The notes below the pieces were generated by a model. That model saw only the letters and a program-made list of their open reading frames with translations, was not told the DNA's origin and searched no databases. DNA of 64,000 bases from Staphylotrichum longicolle (lineage: Eukaryota; Ascomycota; Sordariomycetes; Sordariales; Chaetomiaceae): positions 1,984,001 through 2,048,000 of the forward strand of contig JAHCVI010000003.1 of the NCBI GenBank assembly GCA_019096155.1, in the 5' to 3' direction. Of this stretch, positions 10,211 through 19,078 are shown in pieces (positions within the stretch are counted from its first letter, which is position 1; each line of letters begins with the position of its first letter). Both the position numbers and the translations under genes were made by a program.

Positions 10211-11671
10211 TCAGTCGAGGGAGTAGTGAATGAATGAAGGGCGAGGTCCAGTCTGCAGATCTCGTCCCAAGTCATCCCAGTGACTTGAGCCCTGCGAGGC
10301 AGTGGACGATGGTGTCGCAGGCTCCATGCCATCGTCAGTGCTGTCCGCTTCTGAAAGCTCGTGCGAACGTCGTTGGTCATATCGAGGATCAGGCTCAACC
10401 ACACGGATGTGAGTGGAACGATGTCTTCGAAGTCCGGTGCTGGCAGGAGGCGTCCTCATCGAGCCTACGTTACCGACGGTTCGCTTTGGGGGCCCTTCTT
10501 TCACACCAGGATTGCCAGGGTGCAGTCCAGGCGTGGAGTATCCAGCGTCTGATACAAAGCTCGAAATGTTTGAAGTCTCAGTGGCTAAGACAGACGGCAA
10601 AAGGCTCGGGTCCCCCGTTTTTGTTTTCTTCAGATGGTCTTGCCGATGTTTATCATCGAGGATAAAGCGCAGGATGGCCAAGTACACCATCATCTTGACT
10701 AGGGTCGCAATGTCACCGTCAAAGCTCTCAATGAACCGCCGGATGGCGTGCATGGGAGCCATGAACCATCTCCATGGGGGGAATATGTAGCCGTGGTCTT
10801 CATCCGCATCATGTTGGTCTTGAGTAGAGGGGCCCTGCGCACCTTGCTCGCGTGGGCCCTGCTCCCGTTGGTCTTGCTCGCCTTGACTCTGCTCGCCGTG
10901 ATCCTGGCCGCCGTGATCCTGGCCGCCGTGATCCTGGCCGCCGTGATCCTGGCCGCCGTGGTCCTGGCCGCCGTGGTCCTGCTTGCCGTTGTCCTGCTCG
11001 CCCTGGTCCTGCTCGCCCTGGTCCTGCTTGCCGTTGTCCTGCTGGCCCTGGTCCTGCTCGCCCTGGTTCTGCTCGCCCCGGTTCTGCTCGCTCTGGTTCT
11101 GCTCGCCCTGGTTCTGCTCGCCATGGTCCTGCTCGCCCTGGTCCTGCTCGCCCTGGTCCTGCTTGCGCGGCTGCTGACTGTTGAGATCTTGATTTTGGTC
11201 ATCCCGATTATCCCGGTCCTGACCCAGATGGGTTTGATTAATACCCCGATCCACACCTGCATCCTGTTGCTGTTCCTGGACAGTGTGAACCACCTGAACA
11301 GTCTGCTCTGGGCAAATGTGATCAAACTGACTCCGAAACGAACCGTCGAGGCCACAAAATCCCCTCTCGATGTATGTGTCTCGGAAGTGTTCATCGCCGG
11401 TATAGCAGACCTGGATTCCCTCCTTTGCAGGCACCAAGATAGGCCAGGCACGGAAGGTGCGACCCAGTCCACCGGGCCCGCCTATGGCGACAGGCTGGCA
11501 AAAGAGAGTGGGTAGAAGAGGCGGTCCCTGTATCCCCAAGGCGGCAAGATGATCAAGCAAAGGTATCATGATGGGGTCAATGTCAGGTTTGATGCGGGAA
11601 TCGTGAGGATCGGGACGAAGTTTGACATGAGGTCGAGGATGTTCGTCGGGGTAGCGGGCAAGATTAGCCAT
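10211..11671 (-). CDS. Hypothetical protein with ~20 QDxGE-type pentapeptide repeats
   Basis: One uninterrupted 486-codon frame runs from ATG 11671 to 10211. Residues 1-135 are non-repetitive and look globular, including PLLDHLAALGIQGPPLLPTL and FCQPVAIGGPGGLGRTFRAW, then a Cys-containing GDEHFRDTYIERGFCGLDG. A Gln-rich linker leads into about 20 pentapeptides of the type Q-D/N-x-G-E/G/K (roughly 11168-10840), highly polar and probably disordered. After the repeats comes WRWFMAPMHAIRRFIESF and a hydrophobic stretch KMMVYLAILRFILD that could be a membrane or amphipathic helix. A Ser/Pro/Arg-rich tail follows. No known family. The repeat is 15 bp at DNA level, so copy number can change without altering frame. 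The start could lie further upstream if a 5' exon exists (a short frame from ATG 11864 overlaps). Confidence 0.6.
   Translation of the reverse strand: MANLARYPDEHPRPHVKLRPDPHDSRIKPDIDPIMIPLLDHLAALGIQGPPLLPTLFCQPVAIGGPGGLGRTFRAWPILVPAKEGIQVCYTGDEHFRDTYIERGFCGLDGSFRSQFDHICPEQTVQVVHTVQEQQQDAGVDRGINQTHLGQDRDNRDDQNQDLNSQQPRKQDQGEQDQGEQDHGEQNQGEQNQSEQNRGEQNQGEQDQGQQDNGKQDQGEQDQGEQDNGKQDHGGQDHGGQDHGGQDHGGQDHGGQDHGEQSQGEQDQREQGPREQGAQGPSTQDQHDADEDHGYIFPPWRWFMAPMHAIRRFIESFDGDIATLVKMMVYLAILRFILDDKHRQDHLKKTKTGDPSLLPSVLATETSNISSFVSDAGYSTPGLHPGNPGVKEGPPKRTVGNVGSMRTPPASTGLRRHRSTHIRVVEPDPRYDQRRSHELSEADSTDDGMEPATPSSTASQGSSHWDDLGRDLQTGPRPSFIHYSLD
10840..11168 (-). repeat. 15-bp tandem repeat (~20 units) inside a coding region
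   Basis: The plus-strand unit is CTGGTCCTGCTCGCC with variants (CTGGTTCTGCTCGCC; GTGATCCTGGCCGCC). Five near-identical units lie at about 10900-10980. Read on the minus strand it encodes the QDxGE pentapeptides. On the plus strand it encodes a continuous Leu/Val/Ala stretch. Confidence 0.9.
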
Positions 11672-12087
11672 CGGGCAGCGAGTAAGTAGAATGGACGGGG
11701 TCAGTGAGCATAAGTGTCATGAAGATGGAGACGGTGGGATACCTGACGCAATTGCCGGCAGCCTGGATCAGATGAGCATGTGTTTGGGGTCCGGGCAACT
11801 GGGCTCGGTCCTTCATCCCACACAGACCCTTCGATGTTCCTGAGGTGAGATTGGGAAAGTCCATCTGGAGCGCAACTACCTCAGATGTTCAATGAATTTT
11901 CAATGGCAACTGCAACAGAGAACCACGAGACATGGAAAGGCTGCCAGTGGCAACCTGAACCAGCCCCCTGGACCACGATGCCTTGCATCCAACAGCAGTG
12001 GTATTTATCGTTGCTGACCACCCAGCAGATCTTGATCGTTAATGTTATTGAACCCAAAGCAATACTTTGCGCCGAGATATTGTCAAA

Positions 12088-12837
12088 ATGAAGATCCCAA
12101 CCGCTGTCCTCTCGTTCACTTTTTCATGGGTACCGGCGTTTGCTGCTTCGGTAATGCTCCCCGGTGCTTGATCTGATGTTAGTTCCGCATCAGCAAGACT
12201 GACAATGGTGAGTTAGAACCTCCTGCTTGGCCAACTCCAAACCGAAGCCAGCTCAATCAAAGAACCACAACACAAACTTGCGACTCGCCCGGTCCCCCGA
12301 GGTGCTACTCGGAATGTCGCGCTCAAGACCCCAGCCTAGAACGCACACCCGATCAGCGACGTCAAGCCCTTTTTCGAAGGTCTTGGTCCCGTTCACCCAG
12401 CGCCAGTAAGCCGGATAACGCTGTGGGTAAGTTTTGCCTCTTAACCCAGGACGGACCGGGACTCGCTGTCACCTTTCAGGAGCCTCCAACTGACCAAACC
12501 CGCAAAACAGAGACCCGAGTGCGGCGACCACTTTGGAGACCGAGCCTTCGCCGAAACCATCCAAGGCCAGATCAAGACCCTGGGGAAAGCATCCAAAGAC
12601 TGCCGTGTGGAAGCAAAGACGTGCACGAAGCTCGCCTGCGGCCTGGACGGCGGAATCAGTTGGTGCAACGAAGGTCCCATGCCCCTTGCTCGGCCCTGCA
12701 GGGACATCGCCAGAGATGCCATGCGCGTTGTGACACGATGTAAGCAGGGGCATAGAAGACATACAAAGAGCTGGGCACACGGAGAGGTTCGCGATTCGGA
12801 AAGCTCTCGGGTAGTTGTCAACCAGAGTGGCTGTTGA
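12088..12837 (+). CDS. Small secreted cysteine-rich protein
   Basis: The first exon from ATG 12088 encodes a classical signal peptide, MKIPTAVLSFTFSWVPAFAA. Short introns must follow: a donor GTAATG after GCTTCG near 12150, and GTGAGT near 12208. The main downstream block (about 12510-12735) reads PECGDHFGDRAFAETIQGQI, then KTLGKASKDCRVEAKTCTKLACG and ISWCNEGPMPLARPCRDIA. It contains about seven cysteines, consistent with disulfide bonding. The 3' end is uncertain: a GTAAGC donor near 12739 may splice out part of the region before the TGA near 12837. The exact exon structure between 12150 and 12510 is not resolved. No family recognised. The small size, signal peptide and cysteines suit an extracellular or effector-like role, which is inference only. 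Confidence 0.5.
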
Positions 12838-13297
12838 GAGACGGCGCTGGTTGTCCCAGTTCGGGGCGGTCGCTGTAGCTGGTTTGGAAGGGGAAAAAGA
12901 AGCATGTGCAGGCCGTTACACATTGTTCGAGTAGAGGACTAGGATAGAGAATAAACTTTTCACTTTGCCCTCAGAGTTGTCTGAATGAATACCACAAAGG
13001 ATTTGGTGACACTGTCACCTGGTGGGCAGGTTAGCACTCCGTCGGGCGTTGTGTCCAATCTGATCATGTGGACGAGATGATGGGGAAATGACTCGCGTGT
13101 AATCAAACGTAGGGGCGTTACGTACTTGATGGGTGCCTAAGCAAGGCGAGGGCAGTGTTGGGACGTCACTTTGGCTCTGTCTCTCTTTGGCACTGCATGC
13201 CCCTCTTGATGTTCTCCATGAGCCAAGGCAGCGGCTGTGGCGCTCAGCCCCAAGCACAATCATTTGAAAGTGCTCTGCGACAGCTTTGGTGTAAACC
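12838..13297. other. Intergenic, nothing recognised
   Basis: Convergent 3' flanks of the secreted-protein gene and the phosphatase gene. No ORF with coding character. Confidence 0.4.
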
Positions 13298-13875
13298 TCA
13301 GCCCCAATACCCATCCTCCCACAGCTCCTTGCGATACCCCTCAGTCAAACGCTCGTCCGTCCCATACACCTCCTGCCACCCCACAAAACCCCGGTCGAGC
13401 ACGTACACCTTTTGCGTCTTGGCCGGCTGACTCTCCTCGCCAATCTCCTTGCCCTCCTTGCCCTCCTCCCCGGCAGCATCACCCTTGTCGACCGCCTTCC
13501 TCGCTGCCAGCAACCGGTCCCGTTCCCGGATATACCTCAGAGCGGCCGCCGGCCCCCGCTGCTGCGACAGGGCGCAGTGGAACACGACCGTCTCCTTCCT
13601 GGAGCTGGCGCACCAGGGTCGGGAGCATGGCGTCGAGGGTGCGGGAGGGCACGTTTTGGGAGCCCTTGATGTGGCCGCCTATGTGGTCTGGGACGGGGAT
13701 TCAGTGGGAAATCCCGGAAGCAGTGGCGGCTCCCGTGATGAGGGTTGGACCTACCGTCATCCCGCACGTCGATGATGGCGACTGTTGGGTCGCCTGCCGC
13801 AGCGGCGTTTTGAGCAAGGAGGATCTTGGAGAGGGATGCCGCTGTGACGCGCTCGAGGGTGCCGATTGTGGCCAT
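13298..13875 (-). CDS. Cdc25/Acr2-type rhodanese-fold phosphatase, one apparent frameshift
   Basis: Small single-domain rhodanese-fold proteins of this type (yeast Ych1/Acr2, fission yeast Ibp1) are protein phosphatases or arsenate reductases. Exon 1 (13875-13755) reads MATIGTLERVTAASLSKILL and ends AIIDVRDD. The intron 13754-13688 (GTAGGT...CCAG) joins DHIGGHIKGSQNVPS. The active-site loop is HCALSQQRGP (C-x5-R), followed by AALRYIRERD. A charged Lys/Glu/Gly insert follows, then VYVLDRGFVGWQEVYG, the family C-terminus. The frame changes by one base between LVRQL and RKETVVFHC, near plus-strand 13598-13605. With that indel corrected the domain is complete, so this is either a sequencing error or a recently broken gene. 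Confidence 0.75.
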
Positions 13876-15632
13876 TTCCGGTTGGGGAGGAGTCGGCTGG
13901 CTCCGAGGCCAAAATGTGGCTTGTTCGTCGACGGCGAGTTTGTTGTTGGCCTGTTTTCTTCTAGAAAGGGTCTATGGGGGAGGGGTCTTGAGCCTGGACT
14001 CGAGGACTGAACCTTGATGGGCAGCGGGGCAGGTCGGGCACGCGATGGTGGGGTTCTGTAGCCTTGATTTGTGGGGAGTCGTCTGCTGAGCCACAGCCGG
14101 CCGTCAGGTGTCAAGCGGGCCTAGCAGCCTGGAGATCCAAGGCTGCCACCCGTTGTCTGGATCTCTAGACACAATCCAACTTTATCTCGACTTCATCCTT
14201 TTTCTTTCCGCTCCGCGCCTGTATCCCGTAGATCTCGCACCCACTCGGTCCCTCACGCAGTCGCCAGCCCCATCCTTGCGCGTTGAGGGGAATAGCATCT
14301 CCTGACCTGGAAGCGACGTTTGTTTGGTGGTCACTGTTCGTCCGTGGAAACGTGGTCTGTTTCAACACGTGCGTGCGCCATGTGCTCCCCGAGTCATTGC
14401 GGCCGACCATACCGCCACCCGAGTGGTGCGAAATCGTGGTTGGGCATCCCAGCTAGGGATGCGCTCGGAGTGCGCGGTCACGGATCTGCCTCGACTTTGG
14501 AGGCCACGGCAGACGTCCGCGGGTGACGTCGAGGTCCGGTATCGCCGTCTGAGCAAAACCGTTGCCTCTTTGCGCCAAGAGACCATGATGCCAGCCAAGT
14601 GCGCAAGGACTTCGTCTCATTTTCTGGATTGTGACGATTTGCGCGTTGTTAGCAACTACGGAGCGAGCGCCCGATGTTTGTTTGTGTCTGACATAGACGG
14701 CCCACTGCCAGAGGCGAATGAGAACTTGAGATGGCCACTCGGGCCGGGTTGTCTCTCGCGCAATCCCGCGCGGCATGACGGGGCGCTGGACTGCTCTCTG
14801 TTTATTGAAGGCCGCGGACTCGGTGGAATGACCGATCATCCATTCTCGCTCAGGCTGGCTGCATCTTTGGACGATGCTGGCTGAGAGAGTCTTTGCAATG
14901 GTTTATTCATCCTGTCGCTGACGCCGTTATGTTGCCCAAGCTTCTCTGCCGGTACCTTTACTGTTAGATATTCGAGTCGCGAGTGCCGAAAGCCAACGCC
15001 TTGTTGATCCCCGCTGAGTACTTGATCAGCTATTCGCCTTTCTGGCACACTTCGCCGCAGCTGCCCTGGGTGACCTGGCCAGATTCCTGCTCTCCAGGGC
15101 ACGTCAACAGCGGTCACGCTTGATCTGAGCTTTGCCACAGTGTTGTTGACACGGGTATAAGCTGTAAGTCGGCGGAGAGATGGCAAGGGGATGAGCCTCG
15201 ACAGCCACGATTTTGCCCACGTTCGCGTACCGCACCATATGCCGGAGATAACTGAGAAACCCGCATTATCTTCGGCGGCCTTATACTTGATCCTGACCGC
15301 CAGTCTCGTGACTAGGACAGCTTCTTACAAAGTATCAAGGTATCCGCATGGCTCTTGCATCCAACTTCCCAAAGGTTTGTTTTTCTCCTACGAGGTCGTT
15401 GCATCTCCGGACGATTTTTGCATCGCCACCCCTGACATTCAGAAATCAGGATCCAGATCAGAGCGGCTGCGCAGGTCTCAGCTTTTGACACCATCTCGCC
15501 AACTTCGGTGTCAGCCGTGAGCACGTTCCCAACCGCGGCTCGCGCTGCATTTCATCATGTGAGCCTCAGCTTGGTCTCTTGTCATGTTCTTCATCTAACA
15601 TCTAGCAGCGAAAATCGATAGCGAACGCTGGA
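13876..15632. other. Intergenic, nothing recognised
   Basis: Several frames of 60-190 codons occur on both strands, but none shows family similarity or plausible introns. Just before 15633 the sequence GTGAGC...CATCTAACATCTAG (about 15557-15605) looks like an intron in the 5' UTR of the next gene. Confidence 0.35.
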
Positions 15633-16211
15633 ATGAACGGCAAAATCTCAGTACCCCTGGCCATCATTGCCATCGTTGTCACCGCCGTTGGAACTTGCTT
15701 CGTATCGTTACTCGGATATTATCTGTTCATCCGCCGCCGCAGAGCAAAACACCAGGCGCACGAGGAGGAGAAGGAGGTCAACGCCGCCCTGGATCGGGCA
15801 ATCGTGAGTTACATTGTCAAGGAGCACCCCAGCCCGCAGGAGGAAGTGGCACCAGGAGGGCCCTCACAACCCGAGCTTGCCATGACGACGGCCGTGGGCG
15901 CGACAATGGACGATGCACATGACGACGGGCTTGTAAGCCTACGCCAGTCACACTACGAGCCTCCAACGCCCACTGGGGACCAACGGCTGTTACTTCGAAG
16001 GACAGAAACGTCGGTTACGGAAGCGTCGAGGTCGCTGAGACAGACGGCATCTTCGCACTTCATGGACAGTGCCGAACGGGTCTATGCCAATATCCTGGCT
16101 CAACCACTCGAGCATATCAGGGTCCGGCCGCCACCGCAGATGGCGGAGCCGGCCCCGGCGCCGAGGGACGACGTCGGCTGGCCGCTGACTTCGAAGGAGA
16201 GTTGGTTATGA
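15633..16211 (+). CDS. Small single-pass membrane protein (192 aa)
   Basis: ATG 15633 opens MNGKISVPLAIIAIVVTAVG and a membrane helix to about residue 29 (FVSLLGYYLFI). A strongly basic stop-transfer RRRRAKH follows, predicting an outside-in orientation with a cytosolic tail. The tail is hydrophilic: acidic EEEKEVNAALDRAIVSYI, Pro/Glu/Thr-rich middle, RQTASSHFMDSAERVYANIL, and a Pro-rich end. A good intron-like sequence just upstream suggests a spliced 5' leader, which might also supply extra N-terminal residues. No family recognised; a membrane anchor or adaptor is possible. Confidence 0.55.
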   Translation: MNGKISVPLAIIAIVVTAVGTCFVSLLGYYLFIRRRRAKHQAHEEEKEVNAALDRAIVSYIVKEHPSPQEEVAPGGPSQPELAMTTAVGATMDDAHDDGLVSLRQSHYEPPTPTGDQRLLLRRTETSVTEASRSLRQTASSHFMDSAERVYANILAQPLEHIRVRPPPQMAEPAPAPRDDVGWPLTSKESWL

Positions 16212-17176
16212 CAAGGCATGTGGATGTGGATGGCACAAACCATCAAACATGGAGAGGGAATGGGAGTAAGGCGTTTGGAGTTAGGTGGAAACTGGTTTTA
16301 GTCTTGGGTTCATCAACGTTTGCACTGATTGATCAAGGAAGATGATGACCAAGAGAGTGAGATGGAGGTTTGCTACAACATTATCTCCAAAAACAAGCTC
16401 AAAATGGAGAATAGATTGTACCGTTCTAGCTGACCTGATTGGCCCGAGCTGGGAGATACCTCAGTCCCTGACACATGCACACCTCAAAGCGCGAAAAAAA
16501 CAAAGTCAAACTTTTCGTTGCATGAGAACTGTAGACGAGGCGCTATTCCACATTGTGACAGTCTCAAAAACCCATTTCCAGACCATGATCGACCTTATCG
16601 ACCTGTCTTGGTGTTGAGGCTTCGATTGCCGGATTGCGGCCCTTCCCGCCAAGACAATCCTGCTGTGGGGTGTGGAAGCAACAATCCGGCTGATGACGAC
16701 AAGGTGTGACGACTGCACATGATAACCGAGCCCAGGCAGCTCTTTGTCGCCGAGGAAAGCTGTCAGGATCAGGGTCTATTAACTACGATAGCCGTTCTGG
16801 TTTTTCTCCCTGCTTCTATTCCATCACCATTGCTGGATTTAAAGCTTGCCAACGCCTTCACGAAGTCATCGATCGAATCCGACGACCCAGCGCTGACCGC
16901 CGAACAAGCGACGTCACACCCCTGCAGCTCCTCCACAGCTCCTCTGCAGCAGAGCTCCTGCCTGCGAGTTGGCAGTGACGCACCGACCATCATCAAATTC
17001 CCGACACAGAGGCACCACCTTTTTCCCTTTCCCAACCCCACACACAACTGAAGCCAGCCCCCTTCGCTCGCTCCTCTTCGACACCACGAACACCACGAAC
17101 ACTCCGAACACCGCACCAAAGCTCGCTCGACACCAGCATTGCCTTTTGTCAATCGACCGCATCGCATCGACTTAAA
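16212..17176. other. Intergenic and promoter region of the TMEM33-like gene
   Basis: No coding signal. The last ~120 bp contain repeated ACACCACGAACACC-type leader sequence and an A-rich context (CTTAAAATGG) before the ATG at 17177. Confidence 0.4.
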
Positions 17177-18328
17177 ATGGCTCCGCCGCCGCCAGCTGAC
17201 ATGCCTCTGGCCCAGAGGGTGCAACGGGTAGCTTCCACCCTGCAGTGTACGTGTGCATTTGGTCCCCTCCAGCATCGCTTGGATCTGCCACGCTCTGGAG
17301 ATCACATCGCTGACTTTTGATGCGTTTCACAGTTGCTTGGTTCAGTGGGTACGTCGAAACCGCTCCAATTCCCTGCCGACCACCTGCTTGCGCGGTCTGC
17401 AACTCGCACACGAGCTCGCGCAGGAAGAATTCGGATCGATGAGGCGCGGCGTAACTGTCCGATGTACCCCGGCTAACATTTTCCTGCACAGACATGCGGT
17501 CCTTCTTTTCTGCATCTTCCGCTACTCGCTTTCGTGGATACGCATGAACTATTATGGCGGCATGGCGCAGTTCTGCTACCGCCTGGCCTTCATCTCGGCC
17601 GCCGGCACCTACGGGATAGTCGTGTACAAGACCTGGCGCGCCCGCCAGAAGACTGGGGCTAAGCAGCCCGGCGGTCCTCTGGGCTATCTCGCTGACGAGA
17701 ACGTTCAGTACCTCCGTACGCGTGCAATCCCCCATGCCCTCTCTCCATCTCACTAACCCGCTGGTTCTCAGTGATGGCTCTGGTTTGGCTTTTTATGCCC
17801 CAGAACCTGCTTGCCCTCCTCCCGTACGGCATCTACTCGGTCTTCCATGTCGCGACATACATTCGGGCGACCCTGATCCCGACTTTTGTCCCTCCCCAGA
17901 AGATCACCCCGTCTGGCGATGCCTCGCAGGCCGGCGGTAAGGTCCAGTACACGCAGCACCCGGCTTCGGATGCTATCGGATCTTTCGTCAAGCAGTACTA
18001 CGACTCGTCCATGTCGGTGGTTGCGAGCCTCGAGATCCTGCTCTGGATTCGCCTTCTCCTGTCGGCCCTGCTTTTCCAGCGCCGGTCGTGGATCCTGATT
18101 GCCATCTACACTGCCTTCCTGCGCGCGCGCTTCGCCCAAAGCAGCCACGTGCAGGGCTCGTTTGCCCAGCTTGAGGCGCGCATCGACAACCTCATCGGCG
18201 CCCAGGGCACCCCGCCCGTCGCTCGCCAGGTCTGGGACGGCGTGAAGGGCTCCGCGAGACAGTTCCATGCCGCGACTGACGTCAACAAGTACGTCAGCGG
18301 CGCTGCTGCTCCCAAGAAGACATCTTAA
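17177..18328 (+). CDS. POM33: TMEM33/Pom33-family nuclear-envelope/ER membrane protein
   Basis: Yeast Pom33 and fission yeast Tts1 shape ER and nuclear-envelope membranes and help distribute nuclear pores. Four exons: 17177-17246, 17333-17348 (16 nt), 17492-17715 and 17772-18328, giving 288 aa. The product starts MAPPPPADMPLAQRVQRVAS. It has hydrophobic segments around FAWFSGHAVLLFCIF, FCYRLAFISAAGTYGIVVYK, LLMALVWLFMPQNLLALLPYG and LEILLWIRLLLSALLFQRRS. Family features include YLLMALVW and VFHVATYIR. The C-terminal tail (VARQVWDGVKGSARQF) is amphipathic, as in Pom33, where it binds curved membrane and karyopherin. Splice phases agree at every junction. The symbol is by homology to yeast. Confidence 0.88.
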
Positions 18329-19078
18329 GCGGCATCCCCAAACGGTATCGACCATACGACAAGCAAGCTTTCTGCACCTTGTGCGGCCTTAAGCCTTCGC
18401 CAGATCTAGGGCGAGAAAATCGGATGAGGAATCTGTTGCAAATTCGACGGGGTGCTGTTGTGTGAGCATAGAGGGGGCGCGGTGCGGTCGAGTCTTGACT
18501 TGCGAATACCGGGAAGGAAGGTTTGTTGGAGGGTTATGGGGTCTCATGGGGGTTCGACCTGGGTCGGCTTCGTGCTTCTCATTTTATCGGCTTTTTTGGT
18601 GGGCATGGGTGCCGGGTCTTGAGGAGTTCAGGCGATCCATGAGACAGAAGCGGATGGGTTTCCTGGTATTGGTCTTATTTATCGGTGTACCTCAATGTCT
18701 AACGTGTATCGATGGCCTTGGGGCAGTCTCGGTGATCAATCCTCCATTCGCAAGCGCATCGCCAGGAGATAAACAGGTGCTCGCTTGTTTCGCAGCTTCC
18801 AGGACACACAACAGTGGGAGCAGATAAACCAAACGATCCAGGCCCATGCCAAGCGATCGGGAGACCCACCAATAAGCTACCCTGCAGTGATGACGTCGCA
18901 GGAGGCCCAAGACACAGCCAACCGTTCCTGAGCCAAACACTTTTGGTTTGAGTCTCCCTACTCCAGACAAAAACATTTTCTGGTAAGGGTAGCCAGATTC
19001 GGCACGCAGATATTACTCGACAAATCTACTCCAGGAAATACACCCCCCATGCCATAGACGCCTTCAATCAACCCTACT
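18329..19078. other. Intergenic, nothing recognised
   Basis: 3' flank of the Pom33-like gene and promoter of the PTEN-like gene. No ORF with coding character. Confidence 0.4.

Noticed and set aside
10748..11515. 255-codon hydrophobic plus-strand ORF across the pentapeptide repeat
   Set aside because: It is the mirror of the 15-bp repeat. The minus strand has a longer frame with non-repeat sequence open on both sides, so the plus-strand frame is most likely a by-product.
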